Shown piece after piece: positions 1 to 8,591 of a stretch of 14,945 nucleotides of DNA. This DNA comes from Methylocystaceae bacterium UBA5192. Lineage in GTDB: Bacteria > Pseudomonadota > Alphaproteobacteria > Rhizobiales > Beijerinckiaceae. The DNA is taken from the NCBI GenBank assembly GCA_002412985.1, contig DHWC01000004.1:719-15663 (forward strand), read 5' to 3'. The notes under the pieces are model-generated. The model had not been told where the DNA came from, did no database searches, and saw only the letters and a program-made list of their open reading frames with translations. The position numbers were made by a program, and so were the translations under genes. The first letter of the stretch is position 1, and the number at the start of each line of letters is the position of its first letter.

Positions 1-401
1 GTTGCGGTCTGCCAGAAGACATCGATCGGCATGCCGCCGCGCGGATACCAATAGCCTCCGATGCGTAGCCACCTTGGTTTCATTGCGGCAATAAGCTCAT
101 GGGCAATGCGCAGCGTGCAGTCCTCATGAAATGCGCCATGATTTCGAAAACTGCCTAAAAATAGCTTCAAGGATTTGGATTCAATGAGGCAGTCTGCGGG
201 GCAATAATCAATTACTAGATGAGCAAAGTCCGGCTGTCCGGTAACGGGACATAGGGATGTGAATTCAGGCGCAGTAAAACGCACGAGATAAACAGTATCC
301 TTGTAGGGATTTGTAACTAGATCTAATTCCGCCTCGTCTGGGGAGTTCGGCAGAGCGACAATGCGCCCCAGGAGTTCTGGTCCATCATGTTTTTTTATCA
401 T
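1..401 (-). CDS. queF: QueF, NADPH-dependent 7-cyano-7-deazaguanine (preQ0) reductase, C-terminus cut by window edge
   Basis: QueF reduces the nitrile of preQ0 to the aminomethyl group of preQ1, a cytoplasmic step in making queuosine for tRNA wobble positions. I translated the minus strand from the ATG at 401-399; 133 codons are readable before the edge. The signatures of the tunnelling-fold family are present: catalytic Cys51 in CPVTGQPDF with the proton-donor Asp58, the QueF motif ESKSLKLF at 74-81, and the substrate-binding His92-Glu93 pair in HGAFHED. The readable part ends in RGGMPIDVFWQT, which in short (type I, about 150 aa) QueF lies roughly 20 residues before the end, so only a short tail is missing. 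It sits 51 bp downstream of the secreted-protein gene on the same strand and may be cotranscribed with it. Family assignment is firm; the start is reasonable but its upstream purine stretch (GAGGAAAG) is rather far from the ATG. Confidence 0.95.
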   Translation of the reverse strand, partial: MIKKHDGPELLGRIVALPNSPDEAELDLVTNPYKDTVYLVRFTAPEFTSLCPVTGQPDFAHLVIDYCPADCLIESKSLKLFLGSFRNHGAFHEDCTLRIAHELIAAMKPRWLRIGGYWYPRGGMPIDVFWQTA

Positions 402-452
402 GATCTTAAAAGAAGCTTTCCTCTGGTTGCGTCAAGCTAGAAAAGAAATATG

Positions 453-1232
453 TTATGGGTCTCGATCATCCGGGCATTCGCCAGCGCGGAGCATGATGGG
501 ATGAGCGTTGATCCATCCGGACAAAAATCTATTCTCAGCATTGCCCAAAGCGGCAAGCATTTCTAAGCGTATAATTTCTAGCCATTTTTGACGTCGATCA
601 GGAGTATTCATTTCTGCTGGAACTCCCAAATCTATCGCCTTAACAGCGAATTGGTAAGGCAGCGTATGCCAGAAAGCGACACCACCGCCGCCAAGCATAG
701 CGGTGATATCCGCCTCGGGAATTTTTGCCAATTTTTCTTGATCTTCTGGCCTCACAAGATCAGCTTTGCCGTTTGGCGCAGCGTTGATTGCTACGCCATT
801 GCGGATGAAATTATTTAGCATTACCCCGTTCTTTTCTATGATTGCATTGCCGCCCACCACAAACACGCCGTCAGATTTCTCAGTGCCGCATCGCAGGATA
901 CGATCAAAACATGCCGCTACGCCCGCCATCTGTGTGGCGCAACTGGTTTCAATCCACTTCGCCATTGTTTCCGCTTTTACGTCGAGAACATAAGCAAGAC
1001 CTGAAGCATCTCCGCGTTTATACTCACATCTTTGGAGCGTGTTCGCAGGCCAGCCAAGAAAAGATTCCGCGACGGGGGTGCACGCGCCTTGACGGATTGA
1101 TGATTTTTCAAGATTAAGTCGCGCCGCCTCAACGTGCTCTGGCGTTTGTGCGTTAGCACAGTCGAGCGCGCCAAGAAGGAGGCATAAAAGCCCAGTCGCG
1201 ACGGAGCGGACTGCATCTTCACCAAACGTCAT
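453..1232 (-). CDS. Unrecognised exported protein with six cysteines in the mature part (259 aa)
   Basis: I do not recognise a family. The N-terminus is a plausible Sec signal peptide: one arginine at residue 9, hydrophobic core around 11-22, and an ANA-Q cleavage site after residue 28. No convincing lipobox precedes Cys25. The mature chain has six cysteines (51, 69, 98, 108, 115, 253), an even number consistent with disulfides in the periplasm. A glycine/valine-rich stretch near 123-150 (FVVGGNAIIEKNGVMLNNF) looks like core beta structure, and there are no further membrane segments. The start is supported by a strong ribosome binding site, GGAGG five bases before the ATG. The stop lies 51 bp before queF on the same strand, so a shared transcript is possible, though nothing suggests a role in queuosine synthesis. 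The long ORF with signal peptide and good RBS makes it a real gene; function unknown. Confidence 0.75.
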   Translation of the reverse strand: MTFGEDAVRSVATGLLCLLLGALDCANAQTPEHVEAARLNLEKSSIRQGACTPVAESFLGWPANTLQRCEYKRGDASGLAYVLDVKAETMAKWIETSCATQMAGVAACFDRILRCGTEKSDGVFVVGGNAIIEKNGVMLNNFIRNGVAINAAPNGKADLVRPEDQEKLAKIPEADITAMLGGGGVAFWHTLPYQFAVKAIDLGVPAEMNTPDRRQKWLEIIRLEMLAALGNAENRFLSGWINAHPIMLRAGECPDDRDP

Positions 1233-1454
1233 TTCTGCCTCCTCAGCTCGGTATTCTAAACTCTCTGCACAGCTAATGGACTTGAGCGCGGGGTCAACAG
1301 CGTCTGCAGCAGCGCCTGGACCCCTGGTTCGCGCTCCATTTTTGTATGATTAGTTTCGAAAAACACCTATTGGGGCCTCTGCCAAGGCTTTCCCCTGTGG
1401 CGTAATCGGTCTAAAAGTCCCACTTACCGCGCTGCACCACACGAGGCTCTAACA
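1233..1454. promoter_or_regulatory. Divergent intergenic region between the exported-protein gene and eno
   Basis: Both neighbours are transcribed away from this 222-bp gap, so it should hold a promoter for each. On the plus strand TATGAT at 1345-1350 matches a -10 box in five of six positions, but no good -35 lies 16-18 bases upstream. The eno ribosome binding site CGAGG ends about eight bases before the ATG. On the minus strand GGAGG lies immediately upstream of the exported-protein start. I see no RNA gene, no strong hairpin and no ORF with coding character. The promoter role is inferred from gene orientation. Confidence 0.4.
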
Positions 1455-2738
1455 ATGACCGAGATTATCGACATACATGCCCGAGAAATCCTTGATTCCC
1501 GGGGCAATCCGACTGTCGAGGTTGAGGTCACGCTCGAGGATGGCTCTTGCGGACGCGCAGCTGTGCCCTCAGGCGCCTCTACTGGCGCGCATGAAGCTGT
1601 CGAAAAACGCGATGGCGACCCAAAGCGTTACTTGGGCAAGGGCGTGCTTACCGCGGTTGACAATGTCAATGATGAAATCGCCGGGGCTTTGTTGGGCCTC
1701 GAGGCTGAGGATCAGATTGGCATTGACATGGCGATGATCGCTCTCGACGGGACGCCCAATAAGGCGCGCCTTGGAGCCAATGCAATTCTCGGCGTCTCGC
1801 TTGCCACCGCTAAAGCAGCAGCTGAAGCGACAGCGTTACCTCTTTACCGTTATATTGGCGGTACGCAGGCGCGTATCCTGCCCACCCCGATGATGAACAT
1901 AATCAATGGTGGCGTTCACGCAGATAACCCGATCGACTTTCAGGAATTTATGATCCTGCCGGCAGGCGCCGAGAATGTGCGCGACGCCATTCGTTGGGGA
2001 GCTGAAATTTTTCACACGCTCAAAGGCGCACTTAAAAAATCAGGACATTCAACATCTGTCGGTGATGAAGGCGGATTTGCACCAAACCTACCGTCGGCGG
2101 AAGCCGCGCTTGATTTTATTATGAAAGCGATTGAAACCGCAGGCTTCAAACCCGGCGTTGACGTTCTGCTGGGAGCAGATTGCGCTGCTACGGAATTTTT
2201 TAAAGAAGGTAAATATGTATACGAGGGCGAAAGAATTACCCGTAGCATCGATCAGCAAGTTGAGTATCTAGCAAAGCTCGCCAGCGCTTATCCCATCGTC
2301 TCCATAGAGGACGGGATGGCTGAGGATGATTGGGAAGGATGGAAAAAGCTCACAGAGTCGATTGGTAAGAAGATTCAACTTGTCGGCGATGATCTTTTTG
2401 TTACGAATGTAACGCGTCTGTCGCAGGGTATTAAAACCAATACAGCGAATTCTATTCTCGTCAAAGTTAATCAGATTGGTTCGTTAACAGAGACGATTTC
2501 GGCTGTAGATATGGCGCATCGCGCTGGTTACACTAGTGTTATGTCTCATCGCTCTGGCGAGACAGAAGATTCAACTATTGCGGATCTCGCAGTGGCTTTG
2601 AATTGCGGTCAGATTAAAACAGGCTCTTTGGCGCGATCCGATCGCACAGCCAAATATAATCAGCTCATTCGTATTGAAGAAGAGCTCGGAGATACCGCAA
2701 TTTATGCTGGAAGAAATGCGCTAAAGGCTCTTTCTTAG
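1455..2738 (+). CDS. eno: Enolase (phosphopyruvate hydratase)
   Basis: Enolase interconverts 2-phosphoglycerate and phosphoenolpyruvate in glycolysis and gluconeogenesis; it is a cytosolic, Mg-dependent homodimer. The 427-residue length is normal. The N-terminal domain starts with the typical IDIHAREILDSRGNPTVE. Visible active-site residues are His155 (GGVHADN), Glu205 (VGDEGGFAP), Mg ligands Asp242, Glu285 (SIEDG) and Asp312 (GDDLF), the catalytic base Lys337 (ILVKVNQIG), the MSHRSGET loop at 363-370, and Lys388. Nothing is missing. The start is fixed by family alignment and by GAGG about eight bases upstream. In several Alphaproteobacteria eno sits near pyruvate dehydrogenase or pyrG genes; here it is followed 86 bp later by valS, so the gene context is not functionally telling. 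The downstream hairpin may end or trim its transcript. Confidence 0.98.
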   Translation: MTEIIDIHAREILDSRGNPTVEVEVTLEDGSCGRAAVPSGASTGAHEAVEKRDGDPKRYLGKGVLTAVDNVNDEIAGALLGLEAEDQIGIDMAMIALDGTPNKARLGANAILGVSLATAKAAAEATALPLYRYIGGTQARILPTPMMNIINGGVHADNPIDFQEFMILPAGAENVRDAIRWGAEIFHTLKGALKKSGHSTSVGDEGGFAPNLPSAEAALDFIMKAIETAGFKPGVDVLLGADCAATEFFKEGKYVYEGERITRSIDQQVEYLAKLASAYPIVSIEDGMAEDDWEGWKKLTESIGKKIQLVGDDLFVTNVTRLSQGIKTNTANSILVKVNQIGSLTETISAVDMAHRAGYTSVMSHRSGETEDSTIADLAVALNCGQIKTGSLARSDRTAKYNQLIRIEEELGDTAIYAGRNALKALS

Positions 2739-2776
2739 ATCTTTCTCCGCTCTTTCGACAGTCGGCGTATCGGCGG

Positions 2777-2804
2777 TCGGCAGTCGAGTATTACTCGCTG
2801 CCGA
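2777..2804 (+). other. Strong hairpin between eno and valS, no U-tract
   Basis: The plus-strand RNA can fold into a 12-bp stem (TCGGCAG-CGAGT pairing with ACTCG-CTGCCGA) with one bulged T at 2784 and a three-base loop ATT at 2790-2792. No T-run follows, so it does not look like a standard intrinsic terminator. It could be a processing or 3'-end stabilising structure for eno mRNA, part of the valS leader, or a copy of a dispersed palindromic repeat. The TCGGC at its 5' arm is the third of three spaced copies (2762, 2770, 2777). Confidence 0.55.
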
Positions 2805-2809
2805 AAGCT

Positions 2810-2823
2810 AGATAACGCTATCT
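2810..2823 (+). promoter_or_regulatory. Small hairpin directly before the valS start codon
   Basis: AGATA at 2810-2814 pairs with TATCT at 2819-2823 around an ACGC loop, ending one base before the valS ATG. The place where a Shine-Dalgarno sequence should be is therefore taken up by this stem, and no purine-rich RBS is visible. An in-frame TAA at 2813-2815 rules out an earlier start. The short AT-rich stem is weak, so a regulatory role is only a suggestion. Confidence 0.3.
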
Positions 2824-2824
2824 G

Positions 2825-5539
2825 ATGATGGAAAAAACATTCAACCCAACTTTAATTGAGCAACGCATGCGTGCGTTGTGGGAAGATACAGGCGCATTTA
2901 GGGCCGGTCGTCCCGAGCGCCTTCGCGCCAAGCCTTATTCAATTGTAATCCCCCCGCCCAATGTCACGGGCAGCCTACATATGGGTCATGCGCTTAATAA
3001 TACATTGCAGGATATTCTTGCGCGCTATCATCGTATGAGGGGCGATGACGTTTTGTGGCAGCCAGGCACAGACCATGCAGGCATTGCAACGCAAATGGTG
3101 GTTGAGCGTCAACTGGCGGAAAGAAATGAGCCTTCACGACGCGAATTGGGTCGTGAAAAATTTTTAGAGCGTGTCTGGTCGTGGAAAGCTGAGTCGGGCG
3201 GAAAAATCGTAGAGCAGTTGAAGCGGTTAGGAGCTTCCTGTGATTGGTCTCGTGAAAGATTTACTTTGGACGATGGCTTATCACGCGCTGTTATTAAAGT
3301 CTTTGTTCAGCTTTATCGTGATGGCCTGCTTTATAAGGATAAACGTCTCGTCAATTGGGATCCTGTTCTCCACACGGCGATTTCTGACCTGGAAGTTCAG
3401 CAAGTTGAGATGAAAGGCCACCTATGGCGTTTCAAATATCCAATTGTTGATGCTGCTGGGCAGAAAACAGGCGCATTCATTACTGTCGCAACCACGCGAC
3501 CTGAGACTTTGCTTGGCGATACTGCTGTTGCGGTGCATCCAGAAGACGCGCGTTATCACTCTTTCATTGGGAAAAATATATCTCTGCCTTTGGTTGGACG
3601 GCATATTCCCATTATTGCGGATAGCTATTCAGATCCAGAAAAGGGTACTGGAGCAGTCAAAATTACGCCAGCTCATGATTTTAATGATTTTGAAGTTGGG
3701 AAGCGTCATGGCTTGCGTCTCATTAATGTACTCGACGCGCAGGGACGATTATCTCTTTCAGCCAATAGCGATTTTCATGAAGGATTGACGCCATCTGCAG
3801 AGCTCGCAGAAACGCTGGCGACTTTAGACGGCCTCGATCGTTTTGCAGCGCGTCAACGCATCGTGACGATGATGAGCGAGCGAGAATTACTTGAGGGCGT
3901 TGATGACCATAAGCATATGGTTCCTCACGGCGATCGTTCGCAGGCTGTTCTTGAGCCGCGATTAACTGATCAATGGTACGTTGACGCTAAAACATTAGCT
4001 CGTCCCGCGTTAGAGGCGGTGCGTACAGGTAAAACAACCTTCATCCCAAAAAATTGGGAAAAAACCTACTTTGACTGGCTAGAAAATATTCAGCCCTGGT
4101 GCGTATCGCGTCAGCTTTGGTGGGGCCATCGTATACCAGCGTGGTATGATCAAGACGGCAATGTTTATGTCGAAGAAACAGAGGAGGCTGCGCAAATAGC
4201 TGCGCGCGCGCGGACAGGAGAGGCTGTCGCGCTAAAGCGGGATGACGATGTGCTTGATACGTGGTTTTCGTCAGCGCTTTGGCCTTTTTCGACTCTTGGC
4301 TGGCCAGAGGATAGCTCTGAGCAGGAGCGTTACTATCCAACAAATGTTTTAGTTACAGGCTTTGACATTATTTTCTTTTGGGTTGCCCGAATGATGATGA
4401 TGGGCCTTCACTTTAAGAAAGAGATTCCTTTTAAAGATGTCTATATCCATGCGCTCGTTCGTGACGAGAAGGGCGCTAAGATGTCTAAATCCAAGGGTAA
4501 TGTCATTGATCCCTTGCATTTGATTGATGATTATGGCGCTGATGCATTACGCTTCACTCTGGCTGCAATGGCGGCGCAAGGTCGTGATATCAAGCTCTCG
4601 ACACAGCGTGTAGAGGGCTATCGTAATTTTGCGACTAAGATCTGGAATGCGTCGCGTTTTGCAGAATTTAATGGTTGCGCGCGCGTCAATGATTATGATC
4701 CCTCAAAGAATAAGATTGTTCTAAACCGCTGGATTGTCGGCGAAGCAGCGCGAACTATTGACGTCTTGAACGCTGAGATTGAAGCCTACCGCTTTAATGA
4801 TGCGGCAGCGAGCGCTTACCGGTTTGTGTGGAATATTTTCTGCGATTGGTATTTGGAGTTAGCGAAGCCGCTGCTTCAAGGTCCAGATGGCGCCGCTAAA
4901 GAAGAAACGCGCGCAACCGTCGCCTTTGTTCTCGATCAGATCTACGCTCTCTTGCATCCTTTCATGCCCTTTTTGACGGAAGAGCTTTGGGCGATCAAGG
5001 GTGAGCAAGGACCGCCGCGACAGAGTTTGCTTGCACTTGCGAACTGGCCGTCTTTGACTGGACTTGAGGACGCCCAAGCGGAAGGTGAGATTGGCTGGGT
5101 CGTAGATCTTGTATCAGAAGTTCGTTCCCTTCGCGCCGAAATGGCGCTAGCAGGTGAAACAGAGTTGCTGTTGATTGGCGCTGACGCAGGTTTGCGCAGC
5201 CGGGTACAGCAATGGGATGAAACCTTGCGTAAGCTTGCCCGCTTATCACAAATTGGTTTTGCTGATGTCGCGCCAAAATCTTCAGCGCAGCTTCTAGTGC
5301 GCGGTGGAGTTGTCGCGATACCTCTTGAGGGGGTCATTGATCTTGATGTGGAGAAAACGCGGCTCTTGCGAGAAATTACCAAATTGAATGAAGACATTAA
5401 AAAGCTTGACGCAAAACTCTCCAATCCAGGCTTCCTCGCCAAGGCGGATGCGGATGTAGTCGATGAACATAAGGATCGACGAGAGGAAGTGAACGCAAGA
5501 ATTGAAAAATTGACAGCTGCGCTGGTGCGTTTGGGGTGA
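2825..5539 (+). CDS. valS: Valyl-tRNA synthetase
   Basis: This class I synthetase charges tRNA-Val in the cytoplasm and edits misactivated threonine. Its 904 residues fit bacterial ValRS (E. coli has 951). In order: the Rossmann fold with the HIGH-type motif in PPPNVTGSLHMGHA (HMGH at 52-55); the CP1 editing domain, with the conserved TTRPET at 223-228; the second half of the catalytic domain with KMSKS at 552-556; the helical anticodon-binding domain (about 640-790); and a C-terminal coiled-coil arm from about 845, rich in Leu/Lys/Glu (RLLREITKLNEDIKKLD). Nothing is missing. Two adjacent ATGs (2825 and 2828) could serve as the start; an in-frame TAA at 2813 excludes anything further upstream. 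Neither ATG has a clear ribosome binding site, and a small hairpin occupies the region. polA follows after 61 bp. Confidence 0.97.
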   Translation: MMEKTFNPTLIEQRMRALWEDTGAFRAGRPERLRAKPYSIVIPPPNVTGSLHMGHALNNTLQDILARYHRMRGDDVLWQPGTDHAGIATQMVVERQLAERNEPSRRELGREKFLERVWSWKAESGGKIVEQLKRLGASCDWSRERFTLDDGLSRAVIKVFVQLYRDGLLYKDKRLVNWDPVLHTAISDLEVQQVEMKGHLWRFKYPIVDAAGQKTGAFITVATTRPETLLGDTAVAVHPEDARYHSFIGKNISLPLVGRHIPIIADSYSDPEKGTGAVKITPAHDFNDFEVGKRHGLRLINVLDAQGRLSLSANSDFHEGLTPSAELAETLATLDGLDRFAARQRIVTMMSERELLEGVDDHKHMVPHGDRSQAVLEPRLTDQWYVDAKTLARPALEAVRTGKTTFIPKNWEKTYFDWLENIQPWCVSRQLWWGHRIPAWYDQDGNVYVEETEEAAQIAARARTGEAVALKRDDDVLDTWFSSALWPFSTLGWPEDSSEQERYYPTNVLVTGFDIIFFWVARMMMMGLHFKKEIPFKDVYIHALVRDEKGAKMSKSKGNVIDPLHLIDDYGADALRFTLAAMAAQGRDIKLSTQRVEGYRNFATKIWNASRFAEFNGCARVNDYDPSKNKIVLNRWIVGEAARTIDVLNAEIEAYRFNDAAASAYRFVWNIFCDWYLELAKPLLQGPDGAAKEETRATVAFVLDQIYALLHPFMPFLTEELWAIKGEQGPPRQSLLALANWPSLTGLEDAQAEGEIGWVVDLVSEVRSLRAEMALAGETELLLIGADAGLRSRVQQWDETLRKLARLSQIGFADVAPKSSAQLLVRGGVVAIPLEGVIDLDVEKTRLLREITKLNEDIKKLDAKLSNPGFLAKADADVVDEHKDRREEVNARIEKLTAALVRLG

Positions 5540-5600
5540 TCCTTACCACAGCTGCTTTTTGTTTCTTGGGATCGAAGCCCGTAATGGTGAAAATTAACGC

Positions 5601-8582
5601 ATGACGCTGTCGCATAAACCTGTTGGACCAGAAAGTCGCGTCTTTCTCGTTGACGGGTCATCATTCGTCTTTCGTGCTTATTTTCAATCAATCCGACAGG
5701 ATGCAAAATATAATTATCGTTCTGATCGCCTGCCAACTGGCGCAGTCAGATTGTTTTGTTCAAAGATTCTACAGTTTGTTCGAGAGGGGGCGTTGGGCGT
5801 CAGGCCAACGCATTTGGCAATTATCTTTGATAAAAGCGAAAACTCTTTTCGTAAGGAAATTTACCCTGAGTATAAGGCTAATCGCTCCGAGCCGCCGGAA
5901 GATCTTGTCCCGCAATTTCCACTGATGCGCGCTGCTGTGCGTGCGTTTGGGCTGACGCCAGTTGAGCAAGATGTTTATGAAGCGGATGATCTAATCGCGA
6001 CCTATACGGCGCAAGCCCGGGCCAAAGGCGCAGAGGTTTTAATTATCTCAGCTGATAAGGATCTGATGCAACTTATTGGCGAGGGCGTGGCTATGTATGA
6101 TCCAGCCTCTGGCTCTGCAGGAGCCAAGGGCGCCCGAGAGGAGCGCTTTATTACGCAAGCGGAAGTTGTTGATTATTTTGGCGTGACGCCAGATAAGGTC
6201 GTTGATGTTCAAGCGCTCGCTGGCGACAGTACGGATAATGTTCCAGGCGCCAAAGGCATTGGTTTAAAGACCGCTGCTCAGTTAATTAATGAATTTGGCG
6301 ATCTCGATACTTTGTTGTCGCAGGCGCAACACATCAAACAGCCTAAAAGACGTGAAGCTTTAACTGAGCCTGAAGCCGTCGCCCGTATCCGACTATCAAA
6401 AAAATTAGTCGAACTGGTTCAAAATGTTCCCTTAAAGGTGCCGCTTGATGATCTTGGCTTATGTGAGCCGGACGGAAAAACCTTGGTCGCATTCCTACAA
6501 GCGATGGAATTTACGACAATCACGCGTCGTGTTGCAGAGCTTTATGACGTAGAGGCGGCTACGATTACCCCAGATCCAGCGTTTTGTGGACCAGCAGCGT
6601 GGCGCGGCCGCGACGGCCAAGGTCCAGCGGTAGAACAGACAGGTCAAAAAGAGAATAGTCTCATTATTGATGGCGACACCCCGCAGCATTACGCTATGCT
6701 GCAGTATGAGCTAGCAAAAGCTCAAAAGATCGACAGAACATTATATAAAACAATCACAACTCTTGCGCAGCTCGACCACTGCATTATGCAGGCGTATCAA
6801 GCTGGCATTGTTGCGCTTGATACGGAAACAACATCCCTTGATCCGATGCAATGTCGGCTTGTCGGCGTTTCCTTATCAACTGCTCAAGGCGTTGCCTGTT
6901 ATATTCCGCTACAACATAGTGAGGCGGGAGTAGGAGATCTTTTTGGCGAAACAACTTTGCTACCTGGCCAACTTCCCCTTTGCGTCGTCATTGAGAGATT
7001 AAAACCACTGTTTGAAGACCCTTCGGTGCTTAAAATTGCGCATAATATGAAATATGATCTCTTAGTGTTGGCTCGTTATGGCATAGATGTCGCGCCGATT
7101 GAAGATACGATGCTCCTATCCTATGCGCTTGATACAGGGCGCAATAATCATGGGCTTGATGAACTTGCATTGAAGCATTTAGGACATGAAAATATTCCCT
7201 TTTCTGCCGTGGCGGGATCAGGGCGTAATTTTATTGGTTTTGAACATGTTGCGATTGATAAGGCTACAGAATATGCCGCCGAGGATGCTGATGTCGCCAT
7301 GCGCTTGTGGCGCATATTGCGCGCACGCCTATGCGCTGAGCATTTAACAAACGTCTACGAGACGCTTGAGCGGCCAATGGTCGCGACTCTTGCCGGAATG
7401 GAGCAACGCGGCGTCATGATTGATCGCGTGATGCTTTCGCGACTTTCAGGAGAGTTTGCGCAAGAAATGGCGCGGTTAGAAACAGAGATTTTTCATCAAG
7501 CTGGCGAAAGCTTTAATCTTGCCTCACCCAAGCAATTGGGCGAAATTTTATTTGTTAAAATGGGGCTGTCTGGCGCAAAGAAGACAGCGACAGGCGCCTG
7601 GTCTACTTCTGCTGATGTGCTAGAGGAATTGGCTGCAGAGGGTAATGCCTTTGTGCGATTAATTCTCGACTGGCGCCAATTAGCAAAGTTAAAAAGCACC
7701 TATGCAGACGCCTTGCCTGGCTTCATTAATCCGCAGACAGGCCGCGTGCATACGTCCTATTCTCTGGCTTCGACGACAACTGGACGTCTGTCCTCTTCTG
7801 ATCCAAATCTACAAAATATCCCAGTGCGTAATGAGGCGGGTCGTAAGATCAGGAAAGCTTTTATTGCTATGCCTGATCATTTGATCATTTCAGCAGATTA
7901 TTCGCAGATTGAATTGAGATTACTCGCGCACATCGCTGACATCCCGCAATTAAAGCAGGCATTTGCTGATAATATAGATATTCACGCAATGACCGCGAGT
8001 GAGATGTTCGGCGTACCAGTGAAGGATATGCCCTCTGAAGTCAGGCGTCGCGCAAAAGCAATTAATTTTGGCATTATCTACGGTATTTCAGCTTTTGGCC
8101 TTGCCAATCAACTTGCCATTCCACGTGAAGAGGCCGCCGCTTATATCAAGCGCTATTTCGAACGCTTTCCTGGCATTCGCGATTATATGGAGTCAATTAA
8201 GAAGCTTGTTCGCGAACAAATGTCGGTGACAACTATTTTTGGTCGAGTTTGCCATTTTCCGCGCATCGCCTCTGCAAATGCCTCTGATCGGGCATTTTTT
8301 GAACGCGCCGCGATTAATGCGCCCATTCAAGGCGCTGCTGCAGATATAATTCGTCGCGCTATGGCGCAAATGGATGTTGCGTTATCCGATGCGGGGCTCG
8401 CTGCGCGCATGCTGTTGCAGGTTCATGATGAGCTCGTTTTTGAGGCCCCAAAAGTAGAAGCTGATGCAACCATTGAACTTGTTCGGCGCGTGATGGAAAA
8501 TGCGCCGCTTCCAGCTGTGCATTTAAGTGTGCCGCTTAAGGTCGATGCGCGCGCTGCATTAAACTGGGATGAAGCGCATTAG
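5601..8582 (+). CDS. polA: DNA polymerase I (5' nuclease, proofreading exonuclease and polymerase)
   Basis: PolA fills repair gaps and matures Okazaki fragments. All three domains are visible in 993 residues. The 5' nuclease (about 12-310) has the DGSSFVFRAY start, FDKSENSFRKE, YEADDLIA, SADKDLMQL and the GDSTDNVPG helix-hairpin-helix. The 3'-5' exonuclease (about 385-590) keeps its metal residues Asp407 and Glu409 (ALDTETT), Asp486 (HNMKYD), Tyr558 and Asp562 (YAAEDAD), so proofreading should be active. The polymerase domain shows motif A DYSQIELR with Asp766, the O-helix with Arg815, Lys819, Phe823 and Tyr827, and motif C VHDE with Asp943. The stretch 318-380 between nuclease and exonuclease looks poorly conserved, like a linker. 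The RBS is weak (GGTGAAAA); the start matches the family. It converges with cysN on a shared hairpin. Confidence 0.98.
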   Translation: MTLSHKPVGPESRVFLVDGSSFVFRAYFQSIRQDAKYNYRSDRLPTGAVRLFCSKILQFVREGALGVRPTHLAIIFDKSENSFRKEIYPEYKANRSEPPEDLVPQFPLMRAAVRAFGLTPVEQDVYEADDLIATYTAQARAKGAEVLIISADKDLMQLIGEGVAMYDPASGSAGAKGAREERFITQAEVVDYFGVTPDKVVDVQALAGDSTDNVPGAKGIGLKTAAQLINEFGDLDTLLSQAQHIKQPKRREALTEPEAVARIRLSKKLVELVQNVPLKVPLDDLGLCEPDGKTLVAFLQAMEFTTITRRVAELYDVEAATITPDPAFCGPAAWRGRDGQGPAVEQTGQKENSLIIDGDTPQHYAMLQYELAKAQKIDRTLYKTITTLAQLDHCIMQAYQAGIVALDTETTSLDPMQCRLVGVSLSTAQGVACYIPLQHSEAGVGDLFGETTLLPGQLPLCVVIERLKPLFEDPSVLKIAHNMKYDLLVLARYGIDVAPIEDTMLLSYALDTGRNNHGLDELALKHLGHENIPFSAVAGSGRNFIGFEHVAIDKATEYAAEDADVAMRLWRILRARLCAEHLTNVYETLERPMVATLAGMEQRGVMIDRVMLSRLSGEFAQEMARLETEIFHQAGESFNLASPKQLGEILFVKMGLSGAKKTATGAWSTSADVLEELAAEGNAFVRLILDWRQLAKLKSTYADALPGFINPQTGRVHTSYSLASTTTGRLSSSDPNLQNIPVRNEAGRKIRKAFIAMPDHLIISADYSQIELRLLAHIADIPQLKQAFADNIDIHAMTASEMFGVPVKDMPSEVRRRAKAINFGIIYGISAFGLANQLAIPREEAAAYIKRYFERFPGIRDYMESIKKLVREQMSVTTIFGRVCHFPRIASANASDRAFFERAAINAPIQGAAADIIRRAMAQMDVALSDAGLAARMLLQVHDELVFEAPKVEADATIELVRRVMENAPLPAVHLSVPLKVDARAALNWDEAH

Positions 8583-8591
8583 GCGATGAAA

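Noticed and set aside
4942..5736. 264-codon open frame on the minus strand across the valS end and polA start
   Set aside because: It is antisense to two well-conserved genes, its translation is Ser/Arg-rich and low-complexity, and it has no family character.
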